The notes beneath the pieces are model-generated. The model did not search any database. It saw nothing but the letters and a program-made list of their open reading frames with translations, and had not been told where the DNA came from. From contig OZ024865.1 in the NCBI GenBank assembly GCA_964017155.1, positions 22,116,611 to 22,180,610 on the forward strand: a stretch of DNA of 64,000 nt, given 5' to 3'. Shown here one piece after another: positions 13,311 through 24,327 of this stretch (positions within the stretch are counted from its first letter, which is position 1; each line of letters opens with the position of its first letter). This DNA comes from Oasisia sp. SBJ-2009. Its lineage: Eukaryota; Annelida; Polychaeta; Sabellida; Siboglinidae. Position numbers and translations under genes: made by a program.

Positions 13311-16300
13311 ACCCAACCTCCCCACTCATCCCAACTTTCCCATTCATCCCAACCTCCGCACTCCACCTAACATCCCCACTCCACTATTCCTCCGCACATC
13401 ACCCAACTTCCCTACTTCACCCAACATCCGCACTCCAACCAACCTCCGCACTTCACCCAACCTCCGCACTCCACCCAACCTACCCACTTCACCCAACCTC
13501 CGCACACCATCGAACCTCCGAACTCCACCCAACCTCCGCGCTCCAACTAACTTCCGCACTCCACCCAACCTCCACACTCCACCCAACTTCCGCCCTCCAC
13601 CCAACCTCCCCACTCCACCCAACCTCTTCACTCCACCCAACCTACCCACTGCACCCAACCTCCCCACTCCACCCAACCTCCCCACTCATCCCAACCTCCC
13701 TACTCCACCCAACCTCCGCACTCCACCTAACCTCCCCACTCTGCTATTCCTCCCCACATCACCCAACCTCCCCACTCCACTATTCCTCCACACTTCACCA
13801 AACTTCCGCACTGCATCCAAATTCCGCACTGCAACCAACCTCCCCACTCCACCCAACCTCCCCACTCCACCCAACCTCCCCACTCCATCCAACCTCCCCA
13901 CTCCACCCAACATCCCCACTGCACCCAACCTCCCCACTTCACCCAACGTCCGCACTCCACCCAACCTCCGTACTCCACCCAAATTTTGCACTCCACCCAA
14001 CCTCCCCACTGCATTCAACCTCCCCACTTCACCCAACATCCCCATTCCACCCAAACTCCCCACTTCACCCAACCTCCGCACTCTACCCAACCTCCGCACT
14101 CCACCCAACTTCCGCACTCCACGCAACTTCCGCACTCCACCCAACTTCCGCACGCCATCCAACCTTCGCACTCCACCCAACCTCCGCACTCCACCCAAAT
14201 TCCGCACTCCACCCAACCTCCCCACTCCACCCAACCTCCCCACTGCACCCAACCTCCCCACTCATCCCAACCTCCCCACTCATCCCAACCTCCGCACTCC
14301 ACCTAACATCCCCACTCCACTATTCCTCCCCACATCACCCAACTTCCCCACTCCACCCAACCTCCCCACTCCACTATTCCTCCACACTTCACCCAACTTC
14401 CGCACTCCATCCAAATTCCGAACTCGAACCAACCTCCCCATTCCACCCAACCTCCCCACTCCACCCAACCTCCCCACTCCAACCAACCTCCCTACTCCAC
14501 CCAACCTCCCCACTGCACCCAACCTCCCCACTTCACCCAACCTCCCCACTCCACCCAACCTCCCCACTTCACCCAACCTCCGCACTCCACCCAACCTCCC
14601 CACTCCACGCAACCTACCCACTCCACTAAACCTTCCCACTCCACCCAACCTCCCCACTTCACCCAACCTCCCCACTTCACCCAACCTCCCCACTCCACCC
14701 AACCTCCCCACTTCACCCAACCTCCGCACTCCACCCAACCTCCCCACTCCACGCAACCTACCCACTCCACCAAACCTCCCCACTCCACCCAACCTCCCCA
14801 CTTCACCCAACCTCCCCACTTCACCCAACCTCCCCACTCCACCAAACCTCCCCACTTCCCCCAACCTCCCCACTTCACTCAACCTCCCCACTCCACGCAA
14901 CCTACCCACTCCACCAAACCTCCCCACTCCACCCAATTTCCCCACTTCACCCAACCTCCCCACTTCACCCAACCTCCCCACTCCACCAAACCTCCCCGCT
15001 TCACCCAACCTCCCCACTCCACCCAACCCCCCGACTTCACACAACCTCAGCACTCAATCCAACCTCCGCACTCCACCCAACCTCCGCACTCCACCCAAAT
15101 TCCCCACTCCACCCAACCTCCGCACTCCACCCAACTTCCTCACTCTACCCAACTTCCGCGCACCACCGAAATTCCGCATTCCACCCAACCTCCGAACTCC
15201 ACCTAACCTCCGCACTCCACCCAACCAACCTGCCCACTTCACCCAACCTCCCCACTCCACCCAACCTCCCCACTCCAACCAACCTCCCCATTCCACCCAA
15301 CCTCCCCACTCCACCCAACCTCCCCACTCCACCCAACCTCCCCACTTCACCCAACCTCCCCACACCACCCAACCTCCCCACTTCACCCAACCTCCGCACT
15401 CCAATCAATCTCCGCACTCCACCCAACTTCCGCACTCCACCCAACTTCAACACTCCACCCACCTTCCGCACTCCACCCAACTTCAGCACTCCACCCAACT
15501 TCCGCACGTCATCCAACCTCCGCACTCCACCCAACCTCCGCACTGCACCCAAATTCCGCACTCCACCCAACCTCCCCACTTCACCCAAACTCCCCACTTC
15601 ACCCAACCTCCGCACTCCACGCAACCTCCCCACTCCACGCAACCTACCCACTCCACGAAACCTCCCCACTCCACCCAACCTCCCCACGGCACCCAACCTC
15701 CCCACTTCACCCAACCTCCCCACTCCACCCAACCTCCCCACTCCACCCAACCTCACCACTCCACCCAATCTCCCCACTGCACCCAACCTCCCCACTGCAC
15801 CCAACCTCCCCACTTCACCCAACCTCCCCACTCCACCCAACCTCCCTACTTCACCCAACATCCGCACTCCAACCAACCTCCGCACTTCACCCAACCTCCG
15901 CACTCCACCCAACCTACCCACTTCACCCAACCTCCGCACTCCATCGAACCTCCGAACTCCACCCAACCTCCGCGCTCCAACTAACTTCCGCACTCCACCC
16001 AACCTCCGCACTCCACCCAACTTCCGCCCTCCACCCAACCTCCCCACTCCACCCAACCTCTTCACTCCACCCAACCTCCCCACTCCACCCAACCTCCCCA
16101 CTGCACCCAACCTCTCCACTCCACCCAACCTCCCCACTCATCCCAACCTCCCCACTCCACCCAACCTCCGCACTCCACCTAACCTCCCCACTCAGCTATT
16201 CCTCCCCACATCACCCAACTTCCCCACTTCACCCAACCTCCCCACTCCACTATTCCTCCACACTTCACCAAACTTCCGCACTGCATCCAAATTCCGCACT

Positions 16301-17364
16301 GCAACCAACCTCCCCACTCCACCCAACCTCCCCACTCCTCCCAACCTCCCCACTGCATTCAACCTCCCCACTTCACCCAACATCCCCATTCCACCCAAAC
16401 TCCCCACTTCACCCAACCTCCGCACTCTACCCAACCTCCGCACTCCACCCAACTTCCGCACTCCACGCAACTTCCGCACTCCACCCAACTTCCATACGCC
16501 ATCCAACCTTCGCACTCCACCCAACCTCCGCACTCCACCCAAATTCCGCACTCCACCCAACCTCCCCACTCCACCCAACCTCCCCACTGCACCCAACCTC
16601 CCCACTCATCCCAACCTCACCACTCATCCGAACCTCCGCACTCCACCTAACATCCCCACTCCACTATTCCTCCCCACATCACCCAACTTCCCCACTCCAC
16701 CCAACCTCCCCACTCCACTATTCCTCCACACTTCACCCAACTTCCGCACTCCATCCAAATTCCGAACTCGAACCAACCTCCCCACTCCACCCAACCTCCC
16801 CACTCCACCCAACCTCCCCACTCCAACCAACCTCCCTACTCCACCCAACCTCCCCACTGCACCCAACCTCCCCACTTCACCCAACCTCCCCACTTCACCC
16901 AACCTCCCCACTCCACCCAACCTCCCCACTTCACCCAACCTCCCCACTCCACCCAACCTCCCCACTTCACCCAACCTCCCCACTTCACCCAACCTCCCCA
17001 CTCCACCAAACCTCCCCACTTCCCCCAACCTCCCCACTCCACCCAACCTCCCCACTCCAACCAACCTCCCTACTCCACCCAACCTCCCCACGGCACCCAA
17101 CCTCCCCACTTCACCCAACCTCCCCACTTCACCCAACCTCCGCACTCCAATCAACCTCCGCACTCCACCCAAGTTACGCACTCCACCCAACTTCAGCACT
17201 CCACCCAACTTCCGCACTCCACCCAACTTCAGCACTCCACCCAACTTCCGCACGTCATCCAACCTCCGCACTCCACCCAACCTCACCACTCCACCCAACG
17301 TCCCCACTTCACCCAACCTCCCCACTCCACCCAACCTCACCTCTCCACCCAACCTCCCCACTGC
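13311..17364. repeat. Domain A higher-order block 3 (4,054 bp)
   Basis: This block is 225 units plus 4 bp, the extra bases coming from the 22-bp unit at 15,220. Positions 13,311-15,130 match 1-1,820 with few differences, for example CGCACATC for CCCACATC near 13,392 and AACTTTCCC for AACCTTCCC near 13,335. It is the best candidate for the unexpanded ancestor of block 1, since it has one 22-bp unit and only one copy of each segment duplicated there. Confidence 0.8.
15220..15241. repeat. 22-bp irregular unit, copy 3
   Basis: This is the third copy of the 22-bp unit, 13,364 bp from the first. The units before it differ from the other two copies: 15,131-15,219 has CACTCTACCCAACTTCC and CGCGCACCACCGAAATTCC and lacks the AAATTTTG unit. 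The matching segment is therefore shifted by three units relative to the 13,310-bp offset seen upstream. Confidence 0.9.
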
Positions 17365-20300
17365 ACCCAACCTCCCCACTCATCCCAACCTTCCCATTCA
17401 TCCCAACCTCCGCACTCCACCTAACATCCCCACTCCACTATTCCTCCCCACATCACCCAACTTCCCTACTTCACCCAACATCCGCACTCCAACCAACCTC
17501 CGCACTTCACCCAACCTCCGCACTCCACCCAACCTACCCACTTCACCCAACCTCCGCACACCATCGAACCTCCGAACTCCACCCAACCTCCGCGCTCCAA
17601 CTAACTTCCGCACTCCACCCAACCTCCACACTCCACCCAACTTCTGCCCTCCACCCAACCTCCCCACTCCACCCAACCTCTTCACTCCACCCAACCTACC
17701 CACTGCACCCAACCTCCCCACTCCACCCAACCTCCCCACTCATCCCAACCTCCCCACTCCACCCAACCTCCACACTCCACCTAACCTCCCCACTCTGCTA
17801 TTCCTCCCCACATCACCCAACCTCCCCACTCCACTATTCCTCCACACTTCACCAAACTTCCGCACTGCATCCAAATTCCGCACTGCAACCAACCTCCCCA
17901 CTCCACCCAACCTCCCCACTCCACCCAACCTCCCCACTCCATCCAACCTCCCCACTCCACCCAACATCCCCACTGCACCCAACCTCCCCACTTCACCCAA
18001 CGTCCGCACTCCACCCAACCTCCGTACTCCACCCAAATTTTGCACTCCACCCAACCTCCCCACTGCATTCAACCTCCCCACTCCTCCCAACCTCCCCACT
18101 GCATTCAACCTCCCCACTTCACCCAACATCCCCATTCCACCCAAACTCCCCACTTCACCCAACCTCCGCACTCTACCCAACCTCCGCACTCCACCCAACT
18201 TCCGCACTCCACGCAACTTCCGCACTCCACCCAACTTCCATACGCCATCCAACCTTCGCACTCCACCCAACCTCCGCACTCCACCCAAATTCCGCACTCC
18301 ACCCAACCTCCCCACTCCACCCAACCTCCCCACTGCACCCAACCTCCCCACTCATCCCAACCTCACCACTCATCCGAACCTCCGCACTCCACCTAACATC
18401 CCCACTCCACTATTCCTCCCCACATCACCCAACTTCCCCACTCCACCCAACCTCCCCACTCCACTATTCCTCCACACTTCACCCAACTTCCGCACTCCAT
18501 CCAAATTCCGAACTCGAACCAACCTCCCCACTCCACCCAACCTCCCCACTCCACCCAACCTCCCCACTTCACCCAACCTCCCCACACCACCCAACCTCCC
18601 CACTTCACCCAACCTCCGCACTCCAATCAATCTCCGCACTCCACCCAACTTCCGCACTCCACCCAACTTCAACACTCCACCCACCTTCCGCACTCCACCC
18701 AACTTCAGCACTCCACCCAACTTCCGCACGTCATCCAACCTCCGCACTCCACCCAACCTCCGCACTGCACCCAAATTCCGCACTCCACCCAACCTCCCCA
18801 CTTCACCCAAACTCCCCACTTCACCCAACCTCCGCACTCCACGCAACATCCCCACTCCACGCAACCTACCCACTCCACGAAACCTCCCCACTCCACCCAA
18901 CCTCCCCACGGCACCCAACCTCCCCACTTCACCCAACCTCCCCACTCCACCCAACCTCCCCACTCCACCCAACCTCACCACTCCACCCAATCTCCCCACT
19001 GCACCCAACCTCCCCACTGCACCCAACCTCCCCACTTCACCCAACCTCCCCACTCCACCCAACCTCCCTACTTCACCCAACATCCGCACTCCAACCAACC
19101 TCCGCACTTCACCCAACCTCCGCACTCCACCCAACCTACCCACTTCACCCAACCTCCGCACTCCATCGAACCTCCGAACTCCACCCAACCTCCGCGCTCC
19201 AACTAACTTCCGCACTCCACCCAACCTCCGCACTCCACCCAACTTCCGCCCTCCACCCAACCTCCCCACTCCACCCAACCTCTTCACTCCACCCAACCTC
19301 CCCACTCCACCCAACCTCCCCACTCCACCCAACTTCCCCACTGCACCCAACCTCTCCACTCCACCCAACCTCCCCACTCATCCCAACCTCCCCACTCCAC
19401 CCAACCTCCGCACTCCACCTAACCTCCCCACTCAGCTATTCCTCCCCACATCACCCAACTTCCCCACTTCACCCAACCTCCCCACTCCACTATTCCTCCA
19501 CACTTCACCAAACTTCCGCACTGCATCCAAATTCCGCACTGCAACCAACCTCCCCACTCCACCCAACCTCCCCACTCCTCCCAACCTCCCCACTGCATTC
19601 AACCTCCCCACTTCACCCAACATCCCCATTCCACCCAAACTCCCCACTTCACCCAACCTCCGCACTCTACCCAACCTCCGCACTCCACCCAACTTCCGCA
19701 CTCCACGCAACTTCCGCACTCCACCCAACTTCCATACGCCATCCAACCTTCGCACTCCACCCAACCTCCGCACTCCACCCAAATTCCGCACTCCACCCAA
19801 CCTCCCCACTCCACCCAACCTCCCCACTGCACCCAACCTCCCCACTCATCCCAACCTCACCACTCATCCGAACCTCCGCACTCCACCTAACATCCCCACT
19901 CCACTATTCCTCCCCACATCACCCAACTTCCCCACTCCACCCAACCTCCCCACTCCACTATTCCTCCACACTTCACCCAACTTCCGCACTCCATCCAAAT
20001 TCCGAACTCGAACCAACCTCCCCACTCCACCCAACCTCCCCACTCCACCCAACCTCCCCACTCCAACCAACCTCCCTACTCCACCCAACCTCCCCACTGC
20101 ACCCAACCTCCCCACTTCACCCAACCTCCCCACTTCACCCAACCTCCCCACTCCACCCAACCTCCCCACTTCACCCAACCTCCGCACTCCACCCAACCTC
20201 CCCACTCCACGCAACCTACCCACTCCACCAAACCTCCCCACTCCACCCAACCTCCCCACTTCACCCAACCTCCCCACTTCACCCAACCTCCCCACTCCAC

Positions 20301-20658
20301 CAAACCTCCCCACTTCCCCCAACCTCCCCACTCCACCCAACCTCCCCACTCCAACCAACCTCCCTACTCCACCCAACCTCCCCACGGCACCCAACCTCCC
20401 CACTTCACCCAACCTCCCCACTTCACCCAACCTCCGCACTCCAATCAACCTCCGCACTCCACCCAAGTTACGCACTCCACCCAACTTCAGCACTCCACCC
20501 AACTTCCGCACTCCACCCAACTTCAGCACTCCACCCAACTTCCGCACGTCATCCAACCTCCGCACTCCACCCAACCTCCCCACTCCACCCAACGTCCCCA
20601 CTTCACCCAACCTCCCCACTCCACCCAACCTCACCTCTCCACCCAACCTCCCCACTGC
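17365..20658. repeat. Domain A higher-order block 4 (3,294 bp)
   Basis: This block is 183 units of 18 bp with no register change. It carries the two-unit insertion near 18,080 also found in block 2. It shows private single-base changes at CpG sites, such as CTTCTGCCC at 17,645 and CTCCACACTCC at 17,772, where the other blocks have CTTCCGCCC and CTCCGCACTCC. Confidence 0.8.
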
Positions 20659-21112
20659 ACCCAACCTCCCCACTCATCCCAACCTTCCCATTCATCCCAA
20701 CCTCCGCACTCCACCTAACATCCCCACTCCACTATTCCTCCGCACATCACCCAACTTCCCTACTTCACCCAACATCCGCACTCCAACCAACCTCCGCACT
20801 TCACCCAACCTCCGCACTCCACCCAACCTACCCACTTCACCCAACCTCCGCACACCATCGAACCTCCGAACTCCACCCAACCTCCGCGCTCCAACTAACT
20901 TCCGCACTCCACCCAACCTCCACACTCCACCCAACTTCCGCCCTCCACCCAACCTCCCCACTCCACCCAACCTCTTCACTCCACCCAACCTACCCACTGC
21001 ACCCAACCTCCCCACTCCACCCAACCTCCCCACTCATCCCAACCTCCCCACTCCACCCAACCTCCGCACTCCACCTAACCTCCCCACTCTGCTATTCCTC
21101 CCCACATCACCC
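20659..21112. repeat. Domain A block 5, cut short at the domain boundary
   Basis: The block start string appears a fifth time and the units follow the pattern of 13,311 onward for about 455 bp, including CGCACATC near 20,740 and ACTCTGCTATTCC near 21,087. It then stops inside the block and is followed directly by domain B units. The truncation shows that the change of subfamily is a breakpoint, not a gradual transition. Confidence 0.82.
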
Positions 21113-21125
21113 AACCTCCCCACTT
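21113..21125. other. Junction between repeat domains A and B
   Basis: Left of this point the sequence follows 17,805-17,830 (CATCACCCAACCTCCCCACT). Where that sequence goes on to CCACTATTCC, this one goes on to TCACCC and then the CCAACCAACC and CAAGCTCCGC units that recur all through domain B, for example near 25,320 and 43,370. The exact breakpoint is hidden in the 12 or so bases common to both sides. Unit register is kept across the join, as expected of exchange between aligned repeats. Confidence 0.82.
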
Positions 21126-21407
21126 CACCCAACCTCCCCACTCCAACCAACCTCCCCACTTCACCCAAGCTCCGCACTCCATCCAACCTCCGCACTCCAC
21201 CCAACCTCCGCACTCCAACGAACTTCCGCACTCCACCCAACCTCAGCACTCCACCCAACTTCCGCACTCCATCAAACCTCCCCACTCTACCCAACCTCCC
21301 CACTTCACCCAACCTCCCCAATCCACCAAACCTCCCCACTCCACCCAAACTCCGCACTCCACTATACCTCACACTCCTTCCAAACTCCCCACTGCACCCA
21401 ACCTCCC

Positions 21408-24327
21408 TACTTCACCCAACCTCCTCACTCCATCCTACCTCCCCACTTCACCCAACCTCCGCACTCCATCCAACCTCCGAACTCCACCCAACCTCCGCAC
21501 TCCACCCAACTTCCGCACTCCACCCAACTTCCGGACTCCACCCAAATTCCGCAATCCACCCAACCTCCGCACTCCATCCAAACTCCGCACTCCACCCAAG
21601 TTCCGCACTCCCCCCAACCTCCCCACTCCACCCAACCTCCCCACTCCACCCAACCTCCCCACTCCACCCAGCCCCCCCACTCCACCCAACTTCCCCACTG
21701 CCCACAACCTCTCCACTGCACCCAACCTCCCAACTCCTCCCAACCTCCCCGCTCCACCCAACCTCCCCACTTCACCCAACCTCCCCAATCCACCAAACCT
21801 CCCCACTGCACCCAACCTCCGCACTCCACTATATTTCCCATTCCATACAACCTCCCCACTGCATCCAACCTCCCCACTTCACCCAACCTCCCCACTCCAC
21901 CCAACCTCCCCACTTCACCCAACCTCCCCACTTCACCCAACCTCCCCACTTCACCCAACCTCCCCAATCCACCAAACCTGCCCACTCCACCCAACCTCCG
22001 CACTCCACTATACCTCCCACTCCACACAACCTCCCCACTGCACCCAACCTCCCCACTTCACCCAACCTCCCCACTCCACCCAACCTCCCCACTTCACCTA
22101 ACCTCCCCACTCCATCCTACCTCCCCACTTTACCCAACCTCCGCACTCCATCCAACCTCCGAACTCCACCCAACCTCCGCACTCCAACGAACTTCCGCAC
22201 TCCACCCAACCTCCGCAATCCACCCAACCTCCGCACTCCACCCAACCTCCGCACTCCACCCAAATTCCGCACTCCACCCAACCTCCCCACTCCACCCAAC
22301 CTCCCCACTGCACCCAACCTCCCAACTCCACCCAGCCTCCCCACTCCACCCAACTTCCCCACTGCCCCCAACCTCTCCACTGCACCCAACCTCCCCACTC
22401 CTCCCAACCTCCCCACTCCACCCAACCTCCCCACTTCACCCAACCTCCCAAATCCACCAAACCTCCCCACTCCACCCAACCTCCGCACTCCACTATACCT
22501 CCCACTCCACACAACCTCCCCACTGCACCCAACCTCCCCACTTCACTCAACCTCCCCACTCCACCCAACCTCCCCACTTCACCCAACCTCCCCACTTCAC
22601 CCAACCTCCCCACTCCACCCAACCTCCCCACTTCACCCAACCTCCCCACTCGATCCTACCTCCCCACTTAACCCAACCTCCGCACTCCATCCAACCTCCG
22701 AACTCCAACGAACCTCCGCACTCCACCCAACTTCTGTACTCCACCCAACTTCAGGACTCCACCCAAATTCCGCAATCCACCCAACCTCCGCACTCCACCC
22801 AACCTCCGCACTCCACCCAAATTCAGCACTCCACCCAACCTCCCCACTCCACCCAACCTCCCCACTCCACCCAACCTCCCAACTCCACCCAGCCTCGCCA
22901 CTCCACCCAACTTCCCCACTGCCCCCAACCTCTCCACTGCACCCAACCTCCCCACTCCTCCCAACCTCCCCACTCCACCCAACCTCCCCACTTCACCCAA
23001 CCTCCCCAATCCACCAAACCTCCCCACTCCACCCAACCTCCGCACTCCACTATACCTCCCACTCCACACAACCTCCCCACTGCACCCAACCTCCCCACTT
23101 CACCCAACCTCCCCACTCCATCCAACCTCCGAACTCCAAAGAACCTCCGCACTCCACCCAACTTCTGCACTCCACCCAACTTCAGGACTCCACCCAAATT
23201 CCGCAATCCACCCAACCTCCGCACTCCACCCAACCTCCGCACTCCACCCAAATTCCGCACTCCACCCAACCTCCCCAATCCACCCAACCTCCCCACTCCA
23301 CCCAACCTCCCAACTCCACCCAGCCTCCCCACTCCACCCAACTTCCCCACTGCCCCCAACCTCTCCACTGCACCCAACCTCCCCACTCCTCCCAACCTCC
23401 CCACTCCACCCAACCTCCCCACTTCACCCAACCTCCCCAATCCACCAAACCTCCCCACTCCACCCAACCTCCGCACTCCACTATACCTCCCACTCCACAC
23501 AACCTCCCCACTGCACCCAACCTCCTCACTCCACCCAACCTCCCCACTTCACCCAACCTCCTCACTCCATCCTACCTCCCCACTTCACCCAACCTCCGCA
23601 CTCCATCCAACCTCGGAACTCCACCCAACCTCCGCACTCCACCCAACTTCCGCACTCCACCCAACTTCCGGACTCCACCCAAATTCCGCAATCCACCCAA
23701 CCTCCGCACTCCATCCAACCTCCGCACTCCACCCAAGTTCCGCACTCCCCCCAACCTCCCCACTCCACCCAACCTCCCCACTCCACCCAACCTCCCCACT
23801 CCACCCAGCCCCCCCACTCCACCCAACTTCCCCACTGCCCACAACCTCTCCACTGCACCCAACCTCCCAACTCCTCCCAACCTCCCCGCTCCACCCAACC
23901 TCCCCACTTCACCCAACCTCCCCAATCCACCAAACCTCCCCACTGCACCCAACCTCCGCACTCCACTATATTTCCCATTCCATACAACCTCCCCACTGCA
24001 TCCAACCTCCCCACTTCACCCAACCTCCCCACTCCACCCAACCTCCCCACTTCACCCAACCTCCCCACTTCACCCAACCTCCCCACTTCACCCAACCTCC
24101 CCAATCCACCAAACCTGCCCACTCCACCCAACCTCCGCACTCCACTATACCTCCCACTCCACACAACCTCCCCACTGCACCCAACCTCCCCACTTCACCC
24201 AACCTCCCCACTCCACCCAACCTCCCCACTTCACCTAACCTCCCCACTCCATCCTACCTCCCCACTTTACCCAACCTCCGCACTCCATCCAACCTCCGAA
24301 CTCCACCCAACCTCCGCACTCCAACCA
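21408..24327. repeat. 2,137-bp-spaced duplication pair
   Basis: Units at 21,408-22,190 recur at 23,545-24,327 with an offset of 2,137 bp. The few differences include CTCCGAACTCC/CTCGGAACTCC near 21,478/23,615 and CAAACTCC/CAACCTCC near 21,577/23,714. Beyond about 22,200 the match continues after a shift of 54 bp (three units). The intervening sequence has the usual domain B units. The pair probably represents one larger higher-order period of about 2.1 kb, a size seen again at 44.9-49.2 kb. Confidence 0.72.

Larger units (their letters stand above)
1..21112. repeat. Domain A: TATTCC-type higher-order repeats
   Basis: This part keeps the 18-bp register almost perfectly; the only register changes I found are three 22-bp units. 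Its diagnostic variants are a unit ending CACTATTCCTC followed by CCCACATCACCCAACTTC, the unit CGCGCTCCAACTAACTTC, and CGAACTCGAACCAACC. A starting string that includes CTCATCCCAACCTTCCC recurs at 1, 9,945, 13,311, 17,365 and 20,659, giving block lengths of 9,944, 3,366, 4,054 and 3,294 bp and a final partial block. No TATACC unit, the mark of the following domain, was seen here. Confidence 0.9.

Noticed and set aside
6278..14629. 2,783-codon open frame on + as a giant repetitive surface or silk-like protein
   Set aside because: It has the same features as the 1,846 frame. The preceding copy of the same DNA is in another frame because the 22-bp unit breaks it, and no codon-position bias in variants was apparent.
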